In this document: positions 1 to 12,612 of the stretch, piece after piece
Layout: every line of letters begins with the position of its first letter
How positions within the stretch are numbered: the first letter of the stretch is position 1
NCBI GenBank assembly: GCA_038502055.1
Contig: JAXRKN010000044.1
Location: forward strand, 7,882,501-7,946,500
Direction: 5' to 3'
Length of the DNA: 64,000 bases
DNA from: Tanytarsus gracilentus
Lineage: Eukaryota; Arthropoda; Insecta; Diptera; Chironomidae
Made by a program: the position numbers and the translations under genes
Notes under the pieces: model-generated
What the model was told of the DNA's origin: nothing
The model's database searches: none
What the model saw: the letters and a program-made list of their open reading frames with translations, nothing else

Positions 1-3000
1 TACTAAATTTTCAACATCCAGGAGAGGAATTTTTTTATGAAATAAAAAATTTCAATGTCTCACCCTCAAAATCACAACAATCTTTTCGCTGCCATGATCG
101 TTAACGTGTATATTGTTAAAAAGAGAGAGAAATTGCCAGATCGATGGAAATTATTAAAATTTTGTGTGTGCATCAACTTATACTCTTCATCTGCTTCCCT
201 TTAGCATAATATTCAAATCACTCAATGGCCATTGTATTTTAATGCCTTCAAGACTGAAATCTTAAAATGATTTCATTTTGCATTAATTTTCATTCTGATG
301 GGGAGTAAAAGAGAGAAAGCGAAAAAAAATGCTGATGACAAAAGCGGAAGAAGGTGATGAAGGAAAAAAATATAAAATAAAATCACGAAAAAGGTCAATG
401 AGCATTTTCTTATTTTCATCCTAATTAGCACGAAAAAGCAAAAAGGGAAAAATTCAAATTAATTAAAAGTAAGGCATGTAAAAATGTCCCGCTCACTCCA
501 TCAAAAAAAAAGTTGAATTGCACGAAAATGGAGTGAACGCGAGCGGCGAAGAAAGATAGGGAATGGAAATGATGACAAAACGATAATAAGTCACAGCTAA
601 TTACAAACTTTTCCTACTCCGTTCATCCAACGAGATGTCAGCAGAGTGTGAGGATGGAAATATTTTCTTATTAAGTGCAAATTTCTTTCGCAAGAAGTGC
701 GAAGTGAGCTGATGAGAAAATGTAATATTATGGTGGATAAATTCAACCATGAGATTAAATGAGAGTCGTGACTCTCAATGCTGAGAAAAAAAAGTAATAT
801 TCTTGCTACTTTCTTGATTCGATTAATTATCGTGGCAATGTGATTTTAACGGCTGATAAGCAGCTTACGAAAAATATTATTGAGATTAATTAAAAAAATT
901 CAGAATCCACAAAATAATTTTTTATTATGCATTAAAAATTTTAGCACAACGTCACTTAAAATTAACAAAACTCGAAATTCACTCAGCCATAAACCAACAC
1001 AATAATTTTGCTGCAAATCAGATTGAATAAATTTATTAATTGTTAACACATGATGAACACACATGATTTCCATAATTTCAATGCTGACATTCTCTCTCGG
1101 GTTGCTGATAATTTCTCACATCTTGCAGCAAACATTTAATTTACACATAGAATGAATTATGAAGTTGATGCACATGCAAATTGAATGCAATAATTATTTC
1201 GTCTCACATATTCGCACACAGCGCGATCGTAACCACAATGCAAATGCGCGAATGCAGTATGAAAATGGCAGGAGACACTTCATAAAGTTTAAGAAACGCG
1301 CGCTGTATAATAAAGTGCCACACAGACGTGTCTGACAGTGTCATTTTAAAATAAACGACAAGCGAGCATACAGCGAGCCATATGATAAATTAAGGAAATG
1401 CATGAGCGGTATTAATTTAGAAAAACATAATTTTTAATTCCTCTTTAAGTTTATTGCCGTCAGAATTTATCTACTAATGCAGAAAATTGCCCACAATGCT
1501 GCTCACTGCATTAGGGTTGAGCAATTAATCAAAAATGTACTTTCACTGCAGTGCTGTAGAGAAAAAATGTAAGCAATGGACCGGGCGACTTTTATTGTGC
1601 ATCTTCGCAAACGTGTTCGAACATTTAAGTAGGTTGACAATTTTTGTTGTTGTAGCATTTTTAGAATTTTTTTTGAAATTGTTTTAAAATTAAAAAGTAA
1701 AGTTTTGTTGTAATAACAATTATCACTTGAATATTCTGTTAATCGGAGGTAAAATAAAATAAATTTAAAATTTTCACTAAAATCTTTTTAAAATGAATTA
1801 ATTTGTGTTGTAATAAACTTTTCAGTGAAAGTTTGAAAGAAAAATTTCAAACCTTGCTAACACTAAATTTTTTAATGAATCACCTCTGTTCGTTTCACAC
1901 ATTGTCGTGACTTTCGGCATTAAAGCGCTTAAATTGTGTCATTTAAAAGAAATTTAAGAAAAAAAAGTCTAATGATGCTCAATCACGACTCTAACAATGG
2001 CGCCTTTTATATTGTAAGCAAACAACCACATTGTGTCGAATTAATTAAGTTGTGAATGATGTCACTGTTACGCCTTTCTTCCTGCTCATTTCTGAACGTC
2101 AATCTTTCCTTCAGCTAACCTCTCTCAAATTTCTTCACAAAAAGCCTAACGATGCGAGACAAAAACAACAGAGTTAAAAGCAGAAGTGAAACGAAAATAT
2201 TTTGGCAAAGTATTTGAAACATTTTTCCTATGTAAACAGTGGAGCAGTGGAGCCCATCAACGCAGCGAGTAAATTTATGTTGACATAATTTCTCTTTTCT
2301 CTCCATCGCCACTTTGCTACATCGCTTATTAAAATTCCATAAATGTCTTTTTCGTGACGTGGCTGCTTCTGGTGAATGTATGTGCAAACTTCCTACACAA
2401 CTTTTTTACGCCACACGCTCTTTTTGAAATTGATGGATTGTTTGGCTCGAATTTCTTTTGCGCGAGCATTGTTTTGGCGGAAAAACATCTCGTTGAGGAA
2501 AATTTTTCACATAACACTCGAGTGTGAGGTTTGTGTTGACTTTAAGTTTGATGATGTTGAATTTTAATATGAAACGTGATGGATGGAGATTGAAAATGTG
2601 AAATATTTTTTGTGGATATAAAAAATATCCAGGAAATTTTTGAATTAATTCTAAATTATTCAACAATTATCGAAAACTTCTTAACCTATTTGAAATTCAT
2701 TAAACTCGCATAAAACTTACCAGCTGACGTTGCCTCAACTCAAGTTCGCTCTTATCAAGAACCCTTTTTCGATATTCAAATAATCGAGCTGAAAAGTTTT
2801 TCAAGTTTGCCTAAGAAAAAAAGTCACGGTACGAAACGGAGCGGTTGATGGAAACAAACAAGACGAGAATTGAATATCATCCAATTATCAACTTTTCTGT
2901 TTGTATTGTAAGTTTTTTCAATTACTCTCCATCCATCGCATCCATCTCATGCCTTAACGTTCTCTTTTCCCGCAGTTCTCTCGAGAGCTAAACGAGCGCG

Positions 3001-4670
3001 CTGAAACGATGATTGAGAAAACAAACAATAATTATGAATAATTATCGTGGCTGCATCCTGCAGCAAAACCTGCGCTGTATAAAACTAAAATCATGCTGGT
3101 GCTCTTTGGTGGCTGCTTGGCATATACGCTTCATGGAAAATAAGGTAAAAAAAGATTATAATCATTAGTTTTACGAGGTTCGTTCTTCTTATTCGCATGC
3201 TTTTTGCCTTAGATGCAGGCGAGGGTGGAGGACACTAACTCAAGCAGACAAAAATCATGTTTTTCATGAAATTTGGATGTTTAAACGATTGCATGATTTG
3301 TCTATTAGGGTAATATTTAAATTTTTTGTTTAAAATGTGTGTGTCCAACTCCATTCATTGCAGAGAAGCTTGTTGATCGATTTCTCGTTGATTTATTGCG
3401 AGGCAAATTATATTTCGTAATTAAATACTGAGTGCTTCCCCTTTTTTCCTCAACTACTCTTGCATAATTGATAATTAAGGGGTAGAAAATGAAATCAATG
3501 AAGCCAGAACTTTACCACGGCCAGAATGTACACGAGCATGAGTGAAATGTTCTAGAGGTCTAATTTTCGCTGCAAAAGACACACAAATTAAAGGCATAAT
3601 TTTTTATGGGCCATTTCATACAGCAATATGATGATTGTGCTGCCGCGTTCTCTCCATTAAATTGGTCGAAAGAGAGAGAGAGAGTCAGAAAATTGTAGAA
3701 ATTACATAAAACATAAATTTAAATGGTGCAAAATAATGAGAGTTTAATGGTTGAATGACCTTTATGGGTAGATTATGAAAATGGCAGTCAGAACTCTAGG
3801 GATAGTTTAACTAGATAAGAGGGGGATTACTGTTGAAAATGTAAACTATCCGGAAGATTCTGAAATTGTGAAATGAAAATCTTGAGCTTTTTAACAAGAA
3901 AACGATAAAATATTTAAATTTTAGACTTTTCTTTAGCTGTATGTGGTGGAAAATTTGCGACAGCTTAATTGGATTTTGCAGTATAAGAAAATATTTTTAA
4001 AGTATTATTGGATATTTCGAGTGTCCCACTCTTAGGTACTTACCATAAGAAATAAAAATTTCGCTTTCTCTGAATTATTTTTGAATTTCATTAGAAAATT
4101 TAAAATCATCAGAAATTTTTTATTTTGTTAAATAGTAATCAAATTTTTTAAAATCTTTTTCATTGAATTTTTAGTTATCCACCCCTGTTAAAAAAGAAGC
4201 AGTTGAAAAACTCTTTAATTTTCTTACTATTTTCTTTCTTTATTTTTTTTCTTGAATCTCATCTAAACTTATATTAATGACACTTTTTTCTGTTCTCTAG
4301 TTTTTGTATTTATCGCAAAACAACATTACTCTTTCCCTCCATCCATGTTTCTATAGAAAACTACATAAATTTGTTAACAGAAAGCAAAAACACATTCACG
4401 CTATTCTCGCTTCGAAGAAAAAAATTATTATTTACTTCAATAATGAAAATTTATAACATTTAGTATCACAGAAAATGGAAATAAAACAGTTTTATACTTC
4501 TGCTGTTGATGGAAATAATTAAAAAACTTATTTTACTCCATAAAATAATCGTAATGCGATTAAAATCCAATTGCCAATTTTTATAATCTTTGTTGAAATA
4601 TTTTGGCAGTTTTCAGTTCGAATAATTTTTTTGTTAATGTAGTTTGATTATTAATTAATTATTTGCTCTT
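1..4670. other. gene-free AT-rich stretch downstream of the RYK-like gene
   Basis: No reading frame here has the length, codon texture or splice signals of a coding exon; the longest open frames are under 100 codons and overlap on both strands. The sequence is AT-rich with scattered poly-A and poly-T, and a short GA run near 3669-3683. The stretch lies beyond the stop codon of the RYK-like gene, so its right end probably includes that gene's 3' untranslated region. I could not place a convincing polyadenylation signal close to the stop. Confidence 0.6.
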
Positions 4671-7600
4671 CTACACGTAACGCGTAAGTTGATTATAAAA
4701 GTCCTGTAGGCAGAACTGTAGCTGTTGAAACGTGGGTCGCTCGAGAATGGAAACCGCCCAGCAGTAAGCCATTATTGTGAATCTGTGTTGGATAAATTGA
4801 AATTTGATTTAGTGACAGTTTTATGCAAATTTATTATTGCCAACTCTTACAATTCATCGGGACAGTTGAGTGGTTGCGCCAACCGATATCCGTCTCTCAA
4901 ATAATTTTCCATTTCAAAGGCATCGATCTGTGACAAATAAATTAATTAAAATATATTTTTTTTTAAATTTAAATCAAACTCACATCAATGTACGGCTGCT
5001 TAGCGAGAGTGCAAAGTTCCCAGATCAGACATCCGAATGCCCACGCATCTGACGCTTCACTAAATTGTTTTTTACTGAGCGCTTCTAACGAGAGCCACTT
5101 GATGGGTCGATTCTCTCGATCACCAAGGCAGTGATAGTCTTGTGGAAAGAGATCTCGAGACAGTGAATTGTCTGTCAATTTTACTGTGAAATCATCATCA
5201 ATAACACAATTTCTCGTTGCAATATCCCTATGAAGAACGCCATGAGCGTGCAAATGACAAATTGCTGCCGCAAGTTGCGATGACATTTTGACTATATGAA
5301 TTGTTGTGAGAGTTCGTGCCATAGGCTCTTGAAGGAAGAGTTTTAAGTTTCTCGTGTTATTGTCAGCGGCATAAAGGAGAAAAGGTGCTGTATGATCTTC
5401 AATTGACACCCCGAAGACTGAGAGAATTCCAATGTGACATGCACCATAAAGATTCATGCCTTCTTGAAGGAGAAGTGACACCTGAGTTTGATTCGCTTGT
5501 TGACCCACCGTCTTAACTATGACATCTTGAGTCTCATTATAAGTTCCTTTATAAACTCGGCCGAAAGTGCCTTCTTGCAGTAGACTCGATAAACGAACCC
5601 GGCATCTTTGAACTGTAATTTCTGCAATGCGACGATGAAGCTCTTCAGGTTCCGAGCACTTACTGCGCGGTAATGTTGCATTTGTTGGACAAATTGAAGG
5701 CGCCAAAGATGATGAATGAGTTTGCAAGCGTTGAAAACTCGAAGTACGAACCGGTTGCGAGAGATGAGGTTTTCGCTTTGTCGGTCCACGTGCGCAATAT
5801 GCGACGGAAATTAGAATGGCGACGACAATAAGCGCTAGAATTCCGCCCACAATCAAAGTTATGATTGCATTCGGTGGTCGTGGTATTGGCAGTGGATTTT
5901 CAGTGACCGTCTCCTCGAGTGGTAGTTCAGTTTGAAGGCAAATTTTTCGCCTCGTAAATACCAACTCGGTTACGTTGTTTGTGGCACGATTGAGTGTGAC
6001 TTCAATTGAAATTGTGATATCCACTTCAGCCGCTCTCACGCCCGAGCATCGCATGTCAATGGCAAAAGTTTCAATTTCTTGCTGCATCTCGCCAATTCTC
6101 GAAATGTTGAGTTGTGGACGAGGTAAAACGACCGGATCGGATGTATGGACATTTATTCGATATGGCAACGGCTTACCCGCCAAACTCTGCCATGTAAATG
6201 CAATATCTCTTACATTCGCCGGAACAGGCACAGTGAATTGAAGCGCATACTTATTAATTAAACCCTCACGAACGTAATAGAGCTCTGCAGAGAGTCCTGT
6301 AAGGAAAGAGAAAGTCATAAATTTTTATGATCATTAGAATGGTGCAGCATATGCATGCAGACGATAAATTTTCCTTGATTGTATATAGACAGAGCAGCGT
6401 AAGCTAGACACGGTGACAAAGAACGCGGAAAGGTGAACAAATCGGGGCGGGACTCCAAAATTATCAGACATACAATATAAATTCACACTGTGCACCTTCC
6501 CATGATTTAATCTTGTTATCTAGTCATCCACCGTCGGTTGTCGCCTCGCCTTGAGGAGAAGCTAAGGCAAATATGCTTTTATTATCGCGGCAGCGACGAG
6601 TGTGAGTGCATTTAACTAAACATAATCAAGGGAAGTCTACCGTTTCGAAGTGCTCTCGCGCTCTTCCGACAAAGACATAAATTTTTTTTTTTTTTTTTTA
6701 ATCCGAAAATTTATTTATTGACTGTTTAAGCAAAGCTTGTGCACAGTTTTTTTTTGAAAAATAGAGAGAATAGTTTATAACGATTTTAACATAATGTTCT
6801 TTAAAAAAAATTTAAATTGCATATTTTATAAATTGAGTTTAGATTGAGTCCTCCTTTCTTCCATTCTGTCAAACAGCGAAGCAATCTCTTTAAACGCTTT
6901 TTCATTGTCTTCTTTTTTCTTTCTTATTCTGTCAACTTCATCAACGAGTGTATCGATATCGTCGTTATTCTCAATCTGATAAAATTTGTTGTTGATATTG
7001 ACCATAATCAAAGATTCAGGCGTATCATAAACGAAATCAAAATGAGAGGGAACATTATCGCGAGCGTTTTGGATGAGGATGGTGTTATATCTGGACAGCT
7101 TGTTTGCAATCTGGACCATTTTTCCACTGAGAGGGTGACTGTCTGGTATATTTGCGAGTTTGTTGACCAACAATGAATTGCCTTCCTTCTTAACTTTTCT
7201 GTATTTCCGCACTATTTCAGACTTTAGAATTTCTGATGAAAGTTTAACGACAATGTTGGCTGCTTTTTTATCATTCGTCTTTGTTGCAAATGCATTAAAT
7301 TGTGTTTCGTTAATGTTTATCTCGAGTGTAGCGAAAACATTTTTGATGATCGACTTCATCATGGCTTTATCATCAATTATTTCATATGGCAAATTTTTCA
7401 TTATCAGACGATCATTTAATTTTTCTTGATCACGGTCAAAGGTCTTCTTTTTAATTTTTTTCACATCGTTACTCATTTCTTCACAAACTGGTGATTCTCT
7501 CTCGGCAATCTTCTCTAAGTTTTCAACTTTTTTATCCAAAGATATTAATGACACGAAAATTGCTTCTTGTTTAGACTTCATGCATTTTACATCTTCCTGA

Positions 7601-10600
7601 ATTTCATCAATTTTTGCAGATATCAACTCAACACTCTTCACTAATTTCATAAATACTTGCTCACTTATTGACCACGATTTGCTCTCAAGAATTGTTGTTG
7701 TTGCTGGAGACTCGACTTTTTTATTTGCGATTTCTGGTGAAGCTGCTTCATTGCTACTTTGTTTTTTACCTCTCGTCATTGCTTTAACGACTTATGAATT
7801 GAATTTTCTTTTATTTAACAACTAAACTATCTTCCAACTATTTTTAATCTAATATTTTTTAAGATAATTAGAAAAATGCGTGTGTACTATTCTCTCTCAG
7901 AACTCTCTTTTATTTCTTATTCACATTTCTTGTCAGCTTTTATTTTTATTTTTGAGAGTGCGGGAATAATAAAAACATTAAGCTTTATGGTGCGAAAGAA
8001 TTATTTATATTAAATCGTTTGATGTCAGCCGTCTGCAATTGAAATAAGAGCTGTCTCTCTCTCTTTTCTCGCGCTCTATTCTTTTCATTATAATAAAAGA
8101 AATAATTCGAAGAGCTCAACCTCAAGTGAGGAAGATGATTATTATAGGATTATTATTATTATTATTGTGAATGATGAGAAGAATTTTAAAAGAAAAATAT
8201 TAAATTTCATTTTCAGGATTTCATGCTGATGCAAAATTATTCTAAGGGGATTTATTGTGTTATTATTATGAAAGAGAGAAAATTTTTTCATTGTCCGCAA
8301 TATCTCAACAGCAAAAATTGTGAATGAGGAAAATTATAAGAAAAAATCCTTTTCATAGCGCACGATGAAATTCAATTTTCTATCAGCATTGTGATGATGA
8401 TAAACTTTTTCAATTTAAGCTTCCCCGCTGATGAAAAATCGTCGCACAATAAATAATGCTTGCTCATGAGAGCATTAATGTGTGCCGAGAGAAATTTAAT
8501 TCCATAATTTTCTGTAAAATTTTATCATATACATCAAAAATGCTCTAATTGAAAATCTGATAAGTGGTTGGGAAATTTTCTAGGTTGAAGAGTTAAAGCG
8601 TGCATGAAGATGAACATGTGCGAGATCATGAGTGAAATTTTATAAAGACACTTAAAAAATTATTATTTTTAAATTTAAATTTAATAAAACCGTTAAATTT
8701 TTCTAAAAATTTATAACCACTTAAAAATTTATCACGTCTCATTTTTTTAAACCTCATACAAATTTCAAACAAAATAAAAAACAAAACTTTTTCATCGTTC
8801 TAGTTTTTCTCAATTTCACTGAGCATAAAACACCGGAATGAAAAAGTTAGCGTTAAATTTTGCACTCACATAAAATGAGTTGGGAGTGAGAGTGTGTAAA
8901 GTAATTTGTCTCATCTTTTTCTTCCTCGGGATAGGAAAAGAGGAATTTTTATGCATCTTAAAAATGATGAGAGGAAAAGTTCCATTAAAGTAATCAATTT
9001 TTATTCCCTTTATGCTGCTTCCTCATAGCTCTTAAAATTTATGGCACCTATGTGACAATTGCGGTGATATTTCACATTACTTTATTGCAATGTTATAAAA
9101 AAAATTCAGCTCGTTATGAGGTTGCAAAAAAGGTACGATATGAATATTAATCAGGGGTTGGACACTCGAAAATTGGAATTTAGAAATAAATTATTAAAAT
9201 AAATAAATTTTGATATTGTTCATTCCCCTTTTCACACGGCACAAGGCGGTGAAGTGAAGTGAGTGTGACTCATATTACACGCGATTCTGTCGTTATTGAA
9301 ATTAAAATAAAATATTTTTGTGGTTTATTCTCATGTTACACGCGGGCAGCGAGCAATATTTATATGTCACATTGATTCATGTGCGTTATCGCGCAAAGAC
9401 AATCTGTTGCTCTTTTCTCGATCTCCGTTTCATGTTTTTCTTTAAGACTCTTTTTTTTCTCCACTCCTTTTGGTGTCGTGTTGTGTCAGTGGGGACGACG
9501 TTTTTTTTCTTATTTCAATTCTTCTTCGTTTTTACTTGTATATCAACCTAAAGACTCCCGTAGAGTTCCAAAAATGAATTTCATGAACATGAAAACAATG
9601 TTGCCTGTTGCACAAACGGGCTTTTGTTAGAGACACACCAACACAAAATATTTTTAAAAAGACGTTTGGAGGATTCTATGAATTTACGAGACATGATGTT
9701 ATTGTAAAATCCTCCTCTCATTGTCTTGACAGTCACTTTTTTCCATAATGTTCTCGAGATTTTTCTGCCACCCACTTGCATTGACTGCGAGTGATTCAAC
9801 AATTGTGTCTCACTCTCCTATTTGTGCAAGTAAAACACAGCTGCTATACGATATTAAGTACTTTCTTAACTTGTCATTTCCTACCTCCCCCACACCTACA
9901 ACCACAAGATTTTATTGCTCTTGCTGTGTGTATATTACACCGAAACCCATAAAACACTTTTTTCTCCCCAAAATGCTCGTTGGCGACGAAACAATATTCT
10001 TCTCTCTTTTTTGTTGCTTTCTCTGTGAATGCGATAAGGAAATTCCCTTGAGGCAGTCAATGATAATGGGAAGGGAGTTTTGCAAAAAAAATATTAAATA
10101 AATCTCTTGCGGTTTATCTGAGAGATTTAAAAATTATTTTTTATTGGTGTGGTTTAAAATTTGTTTTATGGATTTGTGAAATTAAAAAATTATGTCGTTA
10201 AATTTTTTAAATCTAACTAATTGTATTTTTTAAAAATAACTAATTTATAAATCGATCAAAAACACTCTTAGCAATCATCTAAAAATTAGTATAACGGAGC
10301 TCTAAAAAATTGAATGTTGAGCAAAAAGTTTTTCACAAGAAAAAAATCAACAGTTACTCAATAAAAAAATTTGTCGTTAAATTCCCATCATATCTACGCA
10401 TATTTTTAGAAATCGCGATTATAATTATTGCTGCTTATATTAATGGCAAAAAATAATCTCCAACACCGTTTGTGAGATAAAAAAAATACAACACAGCGCG
10501 AAGCTGAGAAAAAAGTTTTTTAATTAATTGCAAATAACTTAAGCGAGATATCAAATTCATGAGTAAAATAACACCTTAAGGAGGCTTAGCGCAACGAGAT

Positions 10601-12338
10601 GTGAACAGACGGTGGCTACCTGAATTTTCATTCTCTCCGCTCTTCTTCTTATTCGAATTTCGCAGTCATCTTTCGCACCATTCCGCTGAAGCAAATTAAT
10701 CTCTTACTTTATGAGTATTTTGGCGCGTTTGGAGGCAGCAGCTTTTATAACGAGCTACAATGCAAACAAGATATGAAAAGAGCGTGAAAGAAAGAGCAAA
10801 AAATCTTCTTTATCTTCACTTTAACGATGTACGTTTCTTTTACACTTCCTTCTACTTCTTTTTTGTCTTGTTCTTTTCCTTCTCTCTCTCTCTCTTTCAC
10901 CATACGTACTTTCGTGCTCACAACAATTTGTGTTGTTGGACCAACACTTGCGTGCATGATAAACAGGTCTTACGATGCGAGAGAGAGAGAGAACGCATTT
11001 CATGGTACTACGGATACTGTCTCGTAGACCCGTAAACCAGTTCTTCTTTTTTTATTGTTAAATATCTGCTTTACTTTTTTTATTGCCTTCTGATGAACGA
11101 TTTATTTTTCCTATATATTCATAATAGCCAATAACTGTTTTGAATTTATAAGGAATTGGAGAATGGGAGAGAGAGCGAGAAACAAATAGACAAATTTTTC
11201 TTTTGACAGCGTGCTCGTTAGATTCTCTTTTATGAGCAGGTCAAATGGGTTAAACAATTAAATTTCCTCTGCGATCAATAGCTTTTTGATTTCTCAACGG
11301 AATATTTGTGGCGTGGCATGGGTGGAAATTTGAGAATTGTAATTTATAAGTTTCATAAAATTTGATTTTTATTATTTTTTCAATAGATTTTTTTTAAATA
11401 AATTTTTAAAAAGTTAAAAAATATTTTTTGACATGGAACAATTTTTTTTATGGCACACGAAACTCGAGATTCCCAATCAAAAAATTCCTAAAATATTTTT
11501 TCCTCATTTTGCGCGCGAGAACTCGAATTTCATGAATTTTATTGACACTCGATGTCGTCTCGTAAATTGTGCAAGATATATTCACAATATAAAGCCACTT
11601 TTTATTGATTAATTTTGTCAATTCATTTCCATATAGAATTTAGAACTCTCAAACGAGCATTAATTGTTAATAATCGAAGCCATTTCTTCATCAAATTATT
11701 CCCCATATAATCATCGTCATATATTATTTATTATGTGAAGCGAAAAACAGGACTGAAAAAACTTTATTTAATGAACGCAATTCAGGCGATGTGGAAACGA
11801 CATATCATAAAAGTAGTTATCGATCATATTTGTGAGCAATAATCGAAAATGCTTTTTTCTCCCCATTTATATGAAAATAATAATTTTTTTTTGTGGTAAA
11901 GGACCATTGAAATATTTTACGATTTTGTTTGCTGATTAATAAGAAATAAGCACTTCGATAACCCACAACAGCAATAAATATAGTCCACCCATTGATTGGC
12001 GGAGTGTGAAAAGAGAATTGTGCCGCCACAAAGTGATTTGATTGAGCGACGGTTTAAAAGCGACAGCATATATTTGTCGAGATAATCAAGCGCGATAGAT
12101 TTACAACTGCTCTGTTGCTCTTTACAAGCCAAAGGAAATTGCCGCAATGACAAAGTAACTTTTTTTTGACAAAATAATTTTGTTTTCTTTTTTTTGTATG
12201 TTAATCATTATTTTTTTATGGGGGTCTTAACTCACCTAATAATCTCATTGTCTCATGCTCATTTATGTACAAATTAAAAGATCCGTAAGCGGATGACATG
12301 AGAAAAATTAATCCATAAATTCCTAGTGTAATCCGCAT
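4671..12338 (-). CDS. RYK/derailed-family Wnt receptor pseudokinase
   Basis: Four coding exons on the minus strand: 12338-12236, 6296-4984, 4927-4851 and 4782-4671, joined by GT-AG introns, giving 534 aa. Exon 1 encodes a signal peptide (residues 1-19) and the start of the WIF domain (LYINEHETMRLLG). Exon 2 continues with LSAELYYVREGL, a RYK signature, through the WIF domain to about residue 155, one membrane segment at about 178-201, and most of the kinase domain from about 268. Kinase features: glycine loop QEGTFGRVYKG (274-284), VIVK lysine near 296, HRDIATRN near 390, and DNS near 410 where active kinases have DFG. DNA is the usual RYK-family form, so DNS is a variant of a known degenerate motif. 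The protein ends in RYV, like the PDZ-ligand tail of RYK. RYK-family receptors bind Wnt proteins at the cell surface and steer axons and muscles. I cannot tell derailed, Derailed-2 and doughnut apart, so no symbol is given. Confidence 0.92.
6682..7779 (-). mobile_element. ORF1-only non-LTR retroposon, sense-oriented in intron
   Basis: On the minus strand an intact 317-codon frame is followed, 126 bp after its stop, by an 18-base A tract (an 18-base T run at 6682-6699 on the plus strand). A single frame ending in a poly-A tail is what a retroposed copy would look like. No reverse-transcriptase frame is present. The 5' boundary is not visible, so only the part from start codon to tail is given. 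I searched by eye for a target-site duplication beside the A tract and upstream of the start and found none I trust. Confidence 0.6.
6826..7779 (-). CDS. ORF1-like protein of a non-LTR retrotransposon
   Basis: Uninterrupted 317-residue protein starting MTRGKKQSSNEA. Residues 1-30 are basic and polar. About residues 45-115 form a coiled coil with regular hydrophobic spacing (for example VELISAKIDEIQED, ISLDKKVENLEKI). Residues about 130-290 contain short strands such as RLIMKNLPYE and NIVVKLSS, followed by a lysine-rich helix (EIVRKYRKVKKEG). This order, coiled coil then nucleic-acid-binding fold, resembles ORF1 proteins of LINE-type elements and the related FP-type domain; the match is by pattern only. 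ORF1 proteins coat element RNA and chaperone it during target-primed reverse transcription. It lies on the same strand as the host gene, inside intron 1. The open frame suggests either a recent insertion or retention under selection. It could alternatively be a cellular coiled-coil gene. Confidence 0.6.
   Translation of the reverse strand: MTRGKKQSSNEAASPEIANKKVESPATTTILESKSWSISEQVFMKLVKSVELISAKIDEIQEDVKCMKSKQEAIFVSLISLDKKVENLEKIAERESPVCEEMSNDVKKIKKKTFDRDQEKLNDRLIMKNLPYEIIDDKAMMKSIIKNVFATLEININETQFNAFATKTNDKKAANIVVKLSSEILKSEIVRKYRKVKKEGNSLLVNKLANIPDSHPLSGKMVQIANKLSRYNTILIQNARDNVPSHFDFVYDTPESLIMVNINNKFYQIENNDDIDTLVDEVDRIRKKKEDNEKAFKEIASLFDRMEERRTQSKLNL
8149..8166. repeat. ATT trinucleotide microsatellite
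   Basis: About six uninterrupted ATT units inside intron 1 of the RYK-like gene, in a region already rich in ATTATT. Likely polymorphic; no function is implied. Confidence 0.9.
10881..10992. repeat. opposed TC and GA dinucleotide runs
   Basis: A TC run (10881-10895) is followed about 85 bp later by a GA run (10979-10992) on the same strand, so the two arms are complementary and could pair. Both lie in intron 1 of the RYK-like gene. GAGAG is also the core recognised by insect GAGA factor, so a regulatory role is possible but unproven. Confidence 0.7.
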
Positions 12339-12612
12339 TTTGTATTTTTTTTCTTTAGAATTTCACTTAATTTCAAATAATTTAATTTATTTTCTTTTTA
12401 CAAAAACTTTTTTTATTTCATTTCTGATTTTTTTAGACACTCTAAAATATATTCCGAGTATGTGATCGATATGAGTACTTTTTATTATTCCTCAAATTTT
12501 CATTTAGTCTTCAATCATTTAAACACTTAAATTGATAGATTGAGTTTTAGAAATTTTAAAAGACGAAATTGCTTTCACGTCTTGCTTGCACGACCGACAA
12601 TTACAAAGTGAG

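Larger units (their letters stand above)
6297..12235 (-). other. 5.9-kb intron 1 of the RYK-like gene
   Basis: The intron separates the signal-peptide exon from the body of the gene. The donor at 12235-12230 reads GTGAGT and the acceptor before 6296 reads TTCCTTACAG. The phase (one base carried over) joins exon 1 LLG to exon 2 LSAEL exactly as the family requires. It contains the ORF1 retroposon at 6682-7779, an ATT microsatellite near 8149 and a TC/GA pair near 10881-10992. A block at about 6390-6665, just upstream of exon 2, is richer in G and C than its surroundings and might be regulatory. I see no other coding exon in the intron. Confidence 0.85.

Noticed and set aside
2115..2666. Overlapping open frames on both strands near 2.1-2.7 kb
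   Set aside because: Frames on opposite strands cover each other, and none shows domain structure or splice sites; typical chance frames.
6654..8077. TCTCGCGCTCT at 6654 and again at 8067 as a target duplication of the retroposon
   Set aside because: The left copy is not adjacent to the A tract (18 bp away) and the word is part of common TC-rich sequence, so coincidence is the simpler reading.
9748..10101. Open frame of 117 codons in intron 1 of the receptor gene
   Set aside because: Cysteine- and phenylalanine-rich low-complexity translation with no recognisable domain or splice context.
10745..11035. Four overlapping frames around the TC/GA runs
   Set aside because: They arise from the dinucleotide repeats (Ser-Leu and Arg-Glu runs) and are not genes.
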